A stretch of 64,000 nucleotides of DNA from Winogradskya humida (GTDB lineage: Bacteria > Actinomycetota > Actinomycetes > Mycobacteriales > Micromonosporaceae): the NCBI RefSeq assembly GCF_016862215.1, contig NZ_BOMN01000097.1:1-64000 (forward strand). The letters are read 5' to 3'. Positions 25,111 through 33,326 of the stretch are shown here, one piece after another. The notes beneath the pieces are model-generated. The model saw only the letters and a list, made by a program, of their open reading frames with translations, was not told the DNA's origin and searched no databases. The translations under genes were made by a program, and so were the position numbers. Position 1 is the first letter of the stretch. Every line of letters begins with the position of its first letter.

Positions 25111-25921
25111 CCTTCTTCAGCGCTGTGTAGGTCTGGGAGCGATCGCCGCCGCCGTCGTGGCAGAGCATGATCTGCCCGGGGCGGGCGGCCATCAGGCGGT
25201 GCTCGATGGCGGGGGCGCCGGGGCGGGACCAGTCGCGGGGGTCGGTGCTCCAGTCGACCGGGAGCAGGCCCGCGCGGGCGGCTTCGCGGAGGACCGTCGG
25301 GGACCAGTCGCCGCCGGGGGAACGGAACAGCTTCGGGGCGTACCCCGTGGTCTTCTGGATTTTGGCCTGGGCCCTGGCGATCTCCTTGGCCACCTGCGGG
25401 CCGGACTTGCCGGCGAGCTTGGTCGGGTGGCTCCAGGTGTGGTTGGCGAGCTGATGACCGGCGCCGACGACCGTCTTGGCGATCTGCTCGTGGCCGAGCA
25501 CCTGGTTGCCGATCATGCAGAACAGGGCCGGCACGTGGTATTTGTCGAGCAGGTGCAGGATCTTCGGGGTCCAGATCGGGTGCGGCCCGTCGTCGATGGT
25601 CAGCGCCACGGCGTCGGTGGGGAACGGCGGCGCCGAGGACATCCGGCGGTAGTCCGCCAGCGTGAAGATCGGCTTCTTCTGCGTCGGCAGCCCCCGCGGC
25701 TTGGCCGGGGCGCTCTCCTTGGGCGGGGTGCGCGGCTTTGTCGTCGCCCGCGGCGTGTGCTCGGGTCTCGCCGCCGACACGGACCCAGCCGTCGCCGCCC
25801 CGCCGAGCACGAGCAGCCCGGCAGCTCCCGGCACAGCGGTCAGCAACCGCCGCCTTGTCACGGTGCCCTCGCCGACCTCGTCACGAAGCCGATCGAGGCC
25901 GCCGCTGAGCCTCTCCAGCAC
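25064..25921 (-). CDS. Tat-exported polysaccharide deacetylase (NodB domain)
   Basis: A 285-residue carbohydrate esterase 4 enzyme. A likely twin-arginine signal, TRRRLLTAVPGAAG at about residues 22-35, is followed by a proline/lysine-rich linker. The NodB domain carries the catalytic TIDDGP (base and first metal ligand) and the metal-binding histidines in NHTWSHP, then FRSPGGDWSP and the late LCHDGGGDR. Such enzymes remove acetyl groups from peptidoglycan, chitin or other amino-sugar polymers outside the membrane. The GTG ending at 25921 was chosen because TGGAGG stands 8 bases before it; the open frame extends 14 codons further. The 3-prime end overlaps the convergent Pr6Pr gene. Confidence 0.87.
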   Translation of the reverse strand: MLERLSGGLDRLRDEVGEGTVTRRRLLTAVPGAAGLLVLGGAATAGSVSAARPEHTPRATTKPRTPPKESAPAKPRGLPTQKKPIFTLADYRRMSSAPPFPTDAVALTIDDGPHPIWTPKILHLLDKYHVPALFCMIGNQVLGHEQIAKTVVGAGHQLANHTWSHPTKLAGKSGPQVAKEIARAQAKIQKTTGYAPKLFRSPGGDWSPTVLREAARAGLLPVDWSTDPRDWSRPGAPAIEHRLMAARPGQIMLCHDGGGDRSQTYTALKKVIPALSAKGYRFVAL

Positions 25922-26058
25922 CAGCGACACCTCCACTGAACACGATCCACACGGATCGACCATCGCCGACCGCCGGGAACGCTAGCAGTATGCGTCAAAC
26001 CGGTTCCAGCTGACACATGTACGTCGATATATGCCCCAACCCGGAGAGTGCGACACCT

Positions 26059-26157
26059 GACACGGCGCGTACGCAGGACACGGCGCCTACGCAGGACACA
26101 GGGCGTACGCAGGACACGGCGCCTACGCAGGACACAGGGCCTACGCAGGACACGGCT
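26059..26157. repeat. 18-bp tandem repeat, about 5.5 copies
   Basis: Five full units of the form GACACRGSGCSTACGCAG start at 26059, 26077, 26095, 26113 and 26131, with a half unit to 26157. Copies alternate between two versions (GGCGC and AGGGC in the middle). They fill most of the roughly 300-base gap between the deacetylase promoter side and the 3-prime end of the DUF222/HNH gene. No gene is convincing here; the repeats would be in frame on the plus strand but lack a start signal. Confidence 0.9.
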
Positions 26158-26224
26158 CTTTGTGGACGGTCGTCACGAGGTGGACACCGGCCGGCCGATC
26201 CTGGGTGGCGTGGGACAGGGGTTG

Positions 26225-27511
26225 CTATTGGCGGAGGTGGTAGAGGTTTCGCCGGGGTCGCTGGGTGGGGTCGATGGTGGGCGGGGGGATGAAGCAGGGA
26301 TGCCGGTCAGGCCCGATACGGATCTTCCACCCGGTCGCCGGATCGTGGACGATGCTGTGGTGGCGCCTGCACAAGAGCACCAGATTGGCCAGGTCAGTGC
26401 GGCCACCGGCGGTCCACGGCCGAATATGGTGGGCATCCGTCCACCGGGACGGCAGTTCACAGTCCGGGAAGGCGCAACCGCCATCTCGGACATGCAGCGC
26501 CCGCCGCAACGACCCCGTCGCGCGACGACGACGGCGGCCGACGTTGAGGACCTGCCCTTTCCCGTCCAGCACAACCGGCAGAATCCGGGCATCGCACGCC
26601 AGCCGCCGCACCACGTCCGCGGACACACGCATACCGGTGTCGGTCGTGCCGATGCCCAACGCCTGGGTGAGCGGATCATAGGCGACCGTTACCGAGAGCT
26701 GGGGCGGCTCACCACCGTCGGCGGGAAGCTCCCCCGAACGTAACGCCAACCGGCACACCTCGAGCAACGCATCCACACGACGCTGCGCAGAACTCCGCTT
26801 GTCACCGATAACGGGCCGGCACAACGGATGCAACGCCGCCTGCACCGTCGCCGCGTCCTCGACACCAAGTACCCCGGATAAATACACCAGGCCATCAATC
26901 GGCACCGACAGGGTGAGGCCACGCTTACGGTCAGCACGGGCCTCCTGACGCGCCAGCAACGCCCGCTCGGCACGATCAGCCACCTGCGGAGCCACATAGG
27001 TCAGGATCCGCTCGCCGGCACGACGCAACTGATTGACCGGCAATCGCCCCGTCATACCGATCAACGTCGTCTCCGCGTCCTGCACGATCTGCCCGGCACC
27101 CGAGACCCCACAACCACCCGCACCGGCAAGATCAGCAGGGATCGCGTCAACGGTCTGGGCAATCACCACGGCCTGGCGCAGGTCGGCATCACCATCCAGC
27201 ACCGCCTGCGCAACCGCCGGATGATCCAGGACAACAGCGTCCGCGGCCAGCTCCCGAGCCGGCCCCCGGTCCAGAACCAGCACCGCCCGCAACCACTCCA
27301 CCGTCGAGCGATACCCCTGAGCAGCCGGAAGCCCCCGGGCATCACCCTGACGAGCCAGCCGCGCCTGCACGAACCGGGCAACCTGCTCCAGCCAGCGGGC
27401 CGCCCGCAACGACTCCGTCAACTCCGTATCCGACAACTGCCACAACGGAGCCACCGCGACACCCGCCGCGGCCACTCCCAACTGCTGCACCTCCGCCAAC
27501 ACAAGAGCCAT
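26225..27511 (-). CDS. DUF222 / HNH endonuclease (13E12-type) protein
   Basis: A 428-residue protein of the DUF222-HNH (REP13E12) family, multicopy in many actinobacteria. The DUF222 region covers about residues 20-330 (VNQLRRAGERILTYVAPQV, LSVPIDGLVYLSGVLG). The C-terminal HNH domain reads ALHVRDGGCAFPDCELPSRW, then TDAHHIRPW, DLANLVLLCRRHH; two CxxC-type cysteine pairs probably hold zinc. The family is thought to be nucleases linked to mobile repeats, though experiments are few. The ATG ending at 27511 has no ribosome-binding site, and a start slightly further in is possible. I found no terminal repeats or transposase next to it, so it is not marked as a mobile element. Confidence 0.85.
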   Translation of the reverse strand: MALVLAEVQQLGVAAAGVAVAPLWQLSDTELTESLRAARWLEQVARFVQARLARQGDARGLPAAQGYRSTVEWLRAVLVLDRGPARELAADAVVLDHPAVAQAVLDGDADLRQAVVIAQTVDAIPADLAGAGGCGVSGAGQIVQDAETTLIGMTGRLPVNQLRRAGERILTYVAPQVADRAERALLARQEARADRKRGLTLSVPIDGLVYLSGVLGVEDAATVQAALHPLCRPVIGDKRSSAQRRVDALLEVCRLALRSGELPADGGEPPQLSVTVAYDPLTQALGIGTTDTGMRVSADVVRRLACDARILPVVLDGKGQVLNVGRRRRRATGSLRRALHVRDGGCAFPDCELPSRWTDAHHIRPWTAGGRTDLANLVLLCRRHHSIVHDPATGWKIRIGPDRHPCFIPPPTIDPTQRPRRNLYHLRQ

Positions 27512-27569
27512 ATTAGTACTGGTGTTCGAATCGATGGCCAGGATGTGGCAGGGGTTACGCGCAGAGAAA

Positions 27570-28109
27570 TCAGGGCTTGTGCTCGACCAGGGTGGCGAGG
27601 GAGGCGACGAGGCCGGTGTCGCGGTCGCTGACCATTTCCCAGGCGCGGGCAACGCCGACCAGGATCGAGGTGCAGAGCGCGTAGCCGATGAGGTGCATGG
27701 CGATCTCGGGGTTGATGCCGGCGATGACGAGGCCGCCGCAGATCAGTTCGGCGCCGAAGATGCTGAGCAGCAGGACGATGAGGCCGGCTTGGCGCAGGCG
27801 GGCGCGGGTGGCGGCGACGCTGGCCAGGACCGTGCGGATGCTGGCCGCGGTGAAGAGGATGCCGACGACTCCCATGGAGGCCGCCGGGTAACCGAGGTTG
27901 GTTTCGGGGACGAGGCCGAAGAGCGAGACCACCAGGGTGTTGGTGAAGGCGATGAGGGCGGCGCTCGCGCGTACCTGTCGAATGACTGGATTGTCGAGTT
28001 GGGGCTGTTGTGCGGGGTCAGTGACAGTGCCACGAACAGGAGGCCGGTCAGCGCGCCCGCCGCGCCGGCCATCGCCACGAAGAAGTCCCTGTATTCACCA
28101 GTCACCATG
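27570..28109 (-). pseudogene. frameshifted small membrane-protein gene
   Basis: Two overlapping frames together encode one membrane protein. The first starts at the ATG ending at 28109 (EYRDFFVAMAGAAGALTGLL, then FVALS). After about residue 28 the protein-like reading moves to another frame (DPAQQPQLDNPVIRQVRASA, then ALIAFTNTLVVSLFGLVP) and runs to the stop at 27570. The combined product would be about 178 residues with four or five helices. The shift lies near 28020-28030 within TGTCACTGACC; loss of one GTCA from a doubled GTCAGTCA would explain it. Sequencing error is the alternative. The last part (120 codons from an internal ATG) could still be translated. Confidence 0.7.
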
Positions 28110-28165
28110 GTGATCACTGTAGGGGGCACCGCCCGGCGGGAGGCGCTCCCGCCGGGCAATGACGG

Positions 28166-29737
28166 TCAAGCTGCGATCAGGGTCCACTGCAGGTTGCCGT
28201 ACGCGTCCGACCACGTACGCACGCCGGTCGTGGGGACCGATGCGGCGTCGGGGCCGTAACGCCCCGTGCGGACCGCGTCCGTCGGGGCGTCCGCCGAGAG
28301 CAGCAGGTAGCGGATGTTGTGGCCGCGGGGGTCGGTGACCGCACCGGGGAAGTCGCGGTCCGGGGTGGTGACGTAGTCGTGGGGGTGGTCGCTGGCGAGG
28401 ATGACGCCGTAGGCGACCGCGGCGTCGGCCAGGATGGCGCCGTCGGGAAGGTTCATGGCATCGAGGTCGGCGGCCACCTGGGCGTCGACGTGGAACAGGT
28501 TGCTGCGACGGGCTGAGCCGGCGGCCGTGACGTATTCGGATTCCTCGCGGGCCAGGTCGGGCTGGGTGAGGGTGTAGAGCGTGCTCGGGACGGCGAGTGC
28601 CGCCAGGGTCAGGGTCACGGCGGCGCGGGCGGTGCCGAGCGGGCGCCAGGTGGCCAGGACGTGCCCGGCGAGCAGGACGCCGAGCGGGATCAGGGTGATC
28701 TGGAAGCGGAGCCAGCCGAAGGACATGCCGGTCAGGAACGCGAGGGCGTCGAAGGCCAGCACCGACCCGAGGATCGTGACCGGCGCCAGGATGCCCGGGT
28801 TGCGCGTACGCCAGGCCAGGATCGCCGCCAGGACCAGCAGCACGAGCAGCAACGGGGCGATCCCGAGCCACTGCTGGGACCAGTACGCGAGCCGTCCGCC
28901 CAGGTCGTCACCGGTGACCGACGAGATCCCGGTCGACCCGCTCGACACCTGGGCCGAGTTGCCGTACTCCGAGGAGAACGTGGCGAACCACTGGTCGACG
29001 ATGATCTTGCTGGCGACCGCCCAGAGCACCACCGCGAGCACCCCGGGCAGCCCCGCGATCACCGCGTCGACCCTGGCCAGCGCGAGCCGGCGTTGATCTC
29101 CCCCAGAAAGCCACGTCACCAGGGCGACCACCACCGGAAGCGCGACGACCGGGGCGAGGGCCTCGTAGCGCGCGCCGTACGCCAGCGCGACCGCGAGACC
29201 GGCCGGGACCAGCGACTCGACCTTCCGCACGGTCAGCCACTGGTACAGCGCACGGGTGGTGAGCAGCAGGAACAGCAGGAAGCAGGCCTCGCTCATGCCG
29301 TTGCCCGCGTAGAGGACGGTCATCGGGTTCAGGGCGAACGCCGCGGTCAGGATCAGCCGCGGGGTCCGGGTGAGCGTCATGCGGCGCAGCAGGTCGTGGA
29401 CGATGCCGACGGTGGCCGTCATGAACGCGGCGGACACCAGGGGCGCCAGCAGGGACTGCTGGGTCAGCGCCGGGAGCAGCACTTTCAGGGGCAGGAACGG
29501 GAGCAGGATCATCGACGGCAGCGGGTTCCAGACGAAGCCGACCGCTGCGAGGTGCGGGTCGCGGCTGAAGAGCGTGTAGTACGCGTTGGCGAGCCGGCTC
29601 GTCGAGTCGCTCGGGATCACCTGGTTGTGCCAGAACCACAGGGCGACGGCCAGGTAGACGATGCCGCAGGCGAGCAGGACCGCCCGGTGCTCGGTGAGGG
29701 TCGGGCGCCGCCGGGCGACGAGGGTGTCAGTCGACAT
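28166..29737 (-). CDS. GT-C-type membrane glycosyltransferase-like protein
   Basis: A 523-residue polytopic membrane protein with about ten helices and a GT-C (ArnT/PMT, family 39-like) pattern. After the first helix comes the conserved-style loop NQVIPSDSTSRLANAYYTLF with acidic residues, then FVWNPLPSM, and a long C-terminal extracytoplasmic domain (residues 380-523) ending in TTGVRTWSDAYGNLQWTLI. Such enzymes transfer sugars from polyprenyl-phosphate donors to lipids, proteins or polysaccharides on the outer face. The gene start overlaps the GT2 gene by 11 bases, so the two are translated from one message. The neighbouring GT2-GtrA fusion could provide the lipid-linked sugar. Exact specificity is unknown. 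Confidence 0.72.
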   Translation of the reverse strand: MSTDTLVARRRPTLTEHRAVLLACGIVYLAVALWFWHNQVIPSDSTSRLANAYYTLFSRDPHLAAVGFVWNPLPSMILLPFLPLKVLLPALTQQSLLAPLVSAAFMTATVGIVHDLLRRMTLTRTPRLILTAAFALNPMTVLYAGNGMSEACFLLFLLLTTRALYQWLTVRKVESLVPAGLAVALAYGARYEALAPVVALPVVVALVTWLSGGDQRRLALARVDAVIAGLPGVLAVVLWAVASKIIVDQWFATFSSEYGNSAQVSSGSTGISSVTGDDLGGRLAYWSQQWLGIAPLLLVLLVLAAILAWRTRNPGILAPVTILGSVLAFDALAFLTGMSFGWLRFQITLIPLGVLLAGHVLATWRPLGTARAAVTLTLAALAVPSTLYTLTQPDLAREESEYVTAAGSARRSNLFHVDAQVAADLDAMNLPDGAILADAAVAYGVILASDHPHDYVTTPDRDFPGAVTDPRGHNIRYLLLSADAPTDAVRTGRYGPDAASVPTTGVRTWSDAYGNLQWTLIAA

Positions 29738-31145
29738 CGGAGGCCGCCGGCGCAGGGGTGGGAAGGTGCAGGCCGTGGGTGGTCTTCTCCCAGTAGGAGG
29801 GCTTGAAGACGAGCTGCCAGGCGGCTTTGGCGCTGGCCAGGCTCATCATCGCCCAGTAGAGCGGCGACAGCAGCGCGGTGCCGAGCAGGTCCGGGCGGTC
29901 CATGCTGCGTACCGAGAGGACGTTGAGGTAGATGACCGTGGCGTTGCCGAAGACCAGGCAGAACACGCCGACGTAGTAGAAGGGCGGGATGAAGATCTGC
30001 TCCATCACGGCGGGCTGGGCCAGGAACCAGAGCAGAGTGGTGGCCCACAGTACGGCGTTGAGCAGCGCGGCCAGCGGAGTGCCGCCGACGAACAGGTTGA
30101 GGCAGAGCAGCCCGCGCCACCCCAGTTGCTTGAACGTCGCGCGGGGACTGCGCAGATGGACCAGCCACGTCATCAGGTAGCCCTTGTACCAGCGGCTGCG
30201 TTGCTTGATCCAGTTGATGAAGTCGGAGTTGGCCTCCTCGAGCGTCACCGACTCCAGCACGCCGACACGGAAGCCGGAGCGGGCCAGCCGGATGCCGAGA
30301 TCCGCGTCCTCCGTGACGTTGTACGGGTCCCAGGCGCCGAGTTCGCGCAGTTCACGCGTACGGAAATGATTGCTTGTGCCACCCAGAGGGACCGGCATGC
30401 CGAGCGCGACCAAACCGGGCAGCAGGGACCGGAACCAGGTCGCGTATTCCAGAGCGAACCAGCGGGTGATCCGATTCTGGTCGGTGTTGAAGTAGCCCAG
30501 CTCCGCCTGCAGGCACACGTAGTCCGGGCCGAGCCTGCGCAGCGCCACGACGGCCCGGCGCAGCTGCAGCGGGTCGGGGATGTCCTCGGCGTCGTAGATC
30601 GTGACGAACTCGCCGGTCGCCTCGGCCAGCCCGACGTTGCAGGCCTTCGGCTTGGTCTTGGGCATCGACTCCGGCACGACCAGGATCCGCAGGTGCTCGC
30701 CGGTGAGCGCGGCCCGTGCGGCCTCGATCGTCTCGGTGTCGTCCGGTTCGAGCAGGAGGATCACCTCGAGCTTGTCGCGGGGATACTCCAGTGCCGAGAG
30801 GTGCGCCATCAGGGCACCGATCACACTGGGCTCACGGTACGCGGGGACGAGCACCGTGTAGACCGGCAGCTCGGCGTCCGGCACGGCCCGCGCGTCCTCG
30901 TCACTGATCCGCACCCGGTGCTCACCGCGCCCGGCGGCGTAGACCAGCGCGACCCGGAACGCGATGGCCGCGCCGTAGCAGAGCGTCACGAGCGCGACGA
31001 TCACCTGCAGCACCAGCATCGGGCGCAGCACCGCAACCCCGGCCAGCAGGGCGAGACCAACGAACAGGCCGATGCGCTGAAGCCGGGTCAGAACAACATG
31101 CGCGGAGTACGCGGTGAGCTTGCGCTCGATCACCTCAGCAGGCAT
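29727..31145 (-). CDS. processive family 2 glycosyltransferase (cellulose-synthase-like)
   Basis: A 472-residue membrane-bound GT2 enzyme. Two N-terminal helices precede a GT-A domain with YTVLVPAYREPSVIG, the DxD-like DAEDIPD, the acceptor-site TEDADLG and the processivity motif QRSRWYKG. Three or four C-terminal helices follow. This order matches BcsA/HasA-like synthases that make and extrude a polysaccharide from nucleotide sugar; there is no PilZ domain for cyclic-di-GMP control. The ATG overlaps the stop of the preceding GT2-GtrA gene in a TGATG junction, so translation is coupled. The long open frame upstream of the ATG is antisense noise. Together the three glycosyltransferases look like a cell-surface glycan unit. 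Confidence 0.87.
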   Translation of the reverse strand: MPAEVIERKLTAYSAHVVLTRLQRIGLFVGLALLAGVAVLRPMLVLQVIVALVTLCYGAAIAFRVALVYAAGRGEHRVRISDEDARAVPDAELPVYTVLVPAYREPSVIGALMAHLSALEYPRDKLEVILLLEPDDTETIEAARAALTGEHLRILVVPESMPKTKPKACNVGLAEATGEFVTIYDAEDIPDPLQLRRAVVALRRLGPDYVCLQAELGYFNTDQNRITRWFALEYATWFRSLLPGLVALGMPVPLGGTSNHFRTRELRELGAWDPYNVTEDADLGIRLARSGFRVGVLESVTLEEANSDFINWIKQRSRWYKGYLMTWLVHLRSPRATFKQLGWRGLLCLNLFVGGTPLAALLNAVLWATTLLWFLAQPAVMEQIFIPPFYYVGVFCLVFGNATVIYLNVLSVRSMDRPDLLGTALLSPLYWAMMSLASAKAAWQLVFKPSYWEKTTHGLHLPTPAPAASDVD

Positions 31146-33199
31146 CAGCGGTCTCCCCGCGACGAACCCTGCGACGAGCCTTGAGACGAAGCGCCGGACG
31201 TGGCCGGGATCTCCGCGGGTTGCCACGTGAGCTCGGGCAGTGTGCGCAGCCCCAGCAGCACGGCGATGACGGTGAGGGTCACGAGGACGAAGCGGGCGCG
31301 GGGCAGGAACGGGCGCCCGGCGGCCAGGACCCGGACCGGGCGGCTCCGGGACCAGAACACCACGATCGCCGCCACCACGATCGCCAGTGACACGTCGGTG
31401 AGCGCGGGCAGCCCGGTGTAGCGGCCCGAGGAGAACATGCCGGCCACGAACGGGACGTTGGCCGCCACCGCGACCACCGCGAGGGACGCGACGGCGGCGC
31501 GTGCGAAGGCACCCCACCGGGACCCGAAGATGACCAGCGCGCTGACGATCAGGCAGGCCACGGCGCCGAGCACGGCCGGTGCGTCGTTCGAGGTCAGGCC
31601 GAGGTCGGCGATGGACACGAGCGGGAGCAGCAGGGCCCAGCGCAGCCGGGCCGCCGTACGCGTACCGAGCAGCAGGATCGCCGCACCCGCCAGGTAGAAC
31701 AGCGACGCCGGCAGCAGCCAGGTGAGCCGGTCGGGCGCCGGGGCGAGCAGCAGCAGCGCCGACGCCGAGACGAGGCACCCGACCGAGAGCAGGCCGTCCA
31801 CCTGCCGGTCGTGCACGTCCGGCTCGCCGCGGTCGGGGCGCAGCCGGCCGAGGACCAGGGCCGTCGCCGCGGCCAGCGGGATGATCAGCGGCACCGCGCC
31901 GCTGCGGGTCCAGAGCCCGTTCCAGGAGACGGCGAGCAGGGCGGGGAACGCCAGCGCGGTGAGCAGCAGGGTCAGGACCACGCGGACCTGCCCGGTACGC
32001 CGGACCAGCCGCATCAGCTCCGCGGCGGGCAGACCGCCGCCGGCCGGGGTGCCGTACACCCAGGAGCTGGTCACGATGTAGCGCAGCGCGAACACCACGA
32101 TGATGGCGACCACGTTCGCGCCGAGATAGTGCAGCCCGCCCCAGCGGACCAGGGCGAACAGCAGGCCCAGGTGCAGGGGGGTGAGGCTGTTGTTCAGCAG
32201 CAGGAAACGGCCGAAGCGGTGGTGTCTCGCGCGTGCACCGGGCGGCATCACCAGGTGGTCGATGACCGCGAAGTTCCAGACGATCGCCACCTGCACGGCC
32301 AGGAACGCGGCGAGCAGGTACGGCAGCCCGGCGAGCTCACCGAGGGCCCACAGCGCCACCGAGTTGACCGCGGTGCCGGCGGCGCCGGCGAGGGCGAAAC
32401 CCGCCATCCGGCCGTACGCCGACTGTGGCCGCCGCATCATCGACAGCCGCAGCCCCGCGAGGTGCCGGAAGTAGCGCAGGCCCTCGGGCAGCGACGCCTT
32501 GCTCTCCCCCGCGGTCCGGGACCGGAACGTGTACGGCACCTCGGCGACGCGTTCGATCCGGTTGCGTACCAGCATTTCGAGCAGGATCTTGTAGCCGTCC
32601 GGGCGCAGCTCCGCCGGCCGGACCGCGTCGCGGCGCACGGCGAAGAACCCGCTCATCGGGTCGGTGACACCGCGCAGCCGGAGCGGGAAGAACAGCTTGG
32701 CGAGCCGCCCGGAGCCGCGCGAGACGGTGCGCCGGAACCAGCCGCCCAGCCCGTCGACCCGGCCGGACTGCCGGTAACGGCTGGCCACCACGGCCTGGGC
32801 GGTCTCCGCGCGACCGGCCGCCAGCAGCTGCGGCGCGGTCTCCGGCGGGTGCTGCAGGTCGCCGTCCATGACGACCACCCAGGGCGCGCGGGCGGCGGAG
32901 ATCCCCGCGACCACGGCACCACCGAGTCCGCCGGCCCGCTCCTGTGAGACACGATGTATCAGACGTACCTCGTCGGGGTGGCGCTCGGCGATCGCCTCGA
33001 TGGCCGACGGGGTCGCATCGTCGCTGTCGTCGACGAAGACGATTTCCACGGGCTGGTCGCCGAAGGCGGCGCGCACCCGGTCGGCGAGCGGGCCGACGTT
33101 GTCCGCCTCGTTGCGGGTCGGCACCACGACGGTCACCGCCGGTGGAGCGCCGGCGACCCGCGCCGGGGCTTCGAGCCGGGCCGGCGATATCTCCGCCAT
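31145..33199 (-). CDS. GT2 (DPM1-like) fused to GtrA and a polytopic membrane domain
   Basis: A 684-residue membrane protein in three parts. Residues 20-255 form a dolichol-phosphate-mannose-synthase-like GT2 domain (TVVVPTRNEADNVGPLADRV, VFVDDSDDATP, VMDGDLQHPPE, then GFFAVRR). Residues 260-400 are a GtrA-like four-helix domain (GRMAGFALAGAAGTAVNSVA, YIVTSSWVYG). The last 280 residues hold about eight more helices of unrecognised type. The GT2 part should charge polyprenyl phosphate with a sugar and the GtrA part may help flip it. AGAAGGAGT before the ATG at 33199 marks the start. The C-terminus ends with a repeated SSQG/SSRG tail. The upstream gap is filled by a 26-bp tandem repeat. Confidence 0.85.
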   Translation of the reverse strand: MAEISPARLEAPARVAGAPPAVTVVVPTRNEADNVGPLADRVRAAFGDQPVEIVFVDDSDDATPSAIEAIAERHPDEVRLIHRVSQERAGGLGGAVVAGISAARAPWVVVMDGDLQHPPETAPQLLAAGRAETAQAVVASRYRQSGRVDGLGGWFRRTVSRGSGRLAKLFFPLRLRGVTDPMSGFFAVRRDAVRPAELRPDGYKILLEMLVRNRIERVAEVPYTFRSRTAGESKASLPEGLRYFRHLAGLRLSMMRRPQSAYGRMAGFALAGAAGTAVNSVALWALGELAGLPYLLAAFLAVQVAIVWNFAVIDHLVMPPGARARHHRFGRFLLLNNSLTPLHLGLLFALVRWGGLHYLGANVVAIIVVFALRYIVTSSWVYGTPAGGGLPAAELMRLVRRTGQVRVVLTLLLTALAFPALLAVSWNGLWTRSGAVPLIIPLAAATALVLGRLRPDRGEPDVHDRQVDGLLSVGCLVSASALLLLAPAPDRLTWLLPASLFYLAGAAILLLGTRTAARLRWALLLPLVSIADLGLTSNDAPAVLGAVACLIVSALVIFGSRWGAFARAAVASLAVVAVAANVPFVAGMFSSGRYTGLPALTDVSLAIVVAAIVVFWSRSRPVRVLAAGRPFLPRARFVLVTLTVIAVLLGLRTLPELTWQPAEIPATSGASSQGSSQGSSRGDR

Positions 33200-33212
33200 G
33201 AACGGACTCCTT

Positions 33213-33326
33213 CTCACTGGGGGGTATTTCACAAGGGGCTCACTGGGGGGTACTTCACGAGGGGCTCACTGGGGGGTACTTCACGAGGGGCTCACTGGGG
33301 GGTACTTCACGAGGGGCTCACTGGGG
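33213..33326. repeat. 26-bp tandem repeat including a stop codon
   Basis: Units start at 33213, 33239, 33265 and 33291, with a 10-base partial copy from 33317. Each begins CTCACTGGGGGGTA and ends with CACGAGGGG or CACAAGGGG. The partial copy contains the stop codon of the PA14 protein gene, so the repeat seems to have grown by copying the end of that gene into the gap before the GT2-GtrA gene. Three copies are nearly identical, which suggests recent expansion. Confidence 0.93.

Noticed and set aside
26059..26157. CRISPR-like array
   Set aside because: Units are directly tandem with no spacers, no cas genes are present; the same applies to the arrays at 33213, 59700 and 60764.
26225..27511. 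DUF222/HNH gene as part of a prophage or insertion sequence
   Set aside because: No terminal inverted repeats, target duplications, integrase or phage structural genes are visible nearby.
31146..31778. N-terminal extension of the processive GT2 frame
   Set aside because: It overlaps the GT2-GtrA gene in another frame; the coupled ATG at 31145 gives a normal family start.
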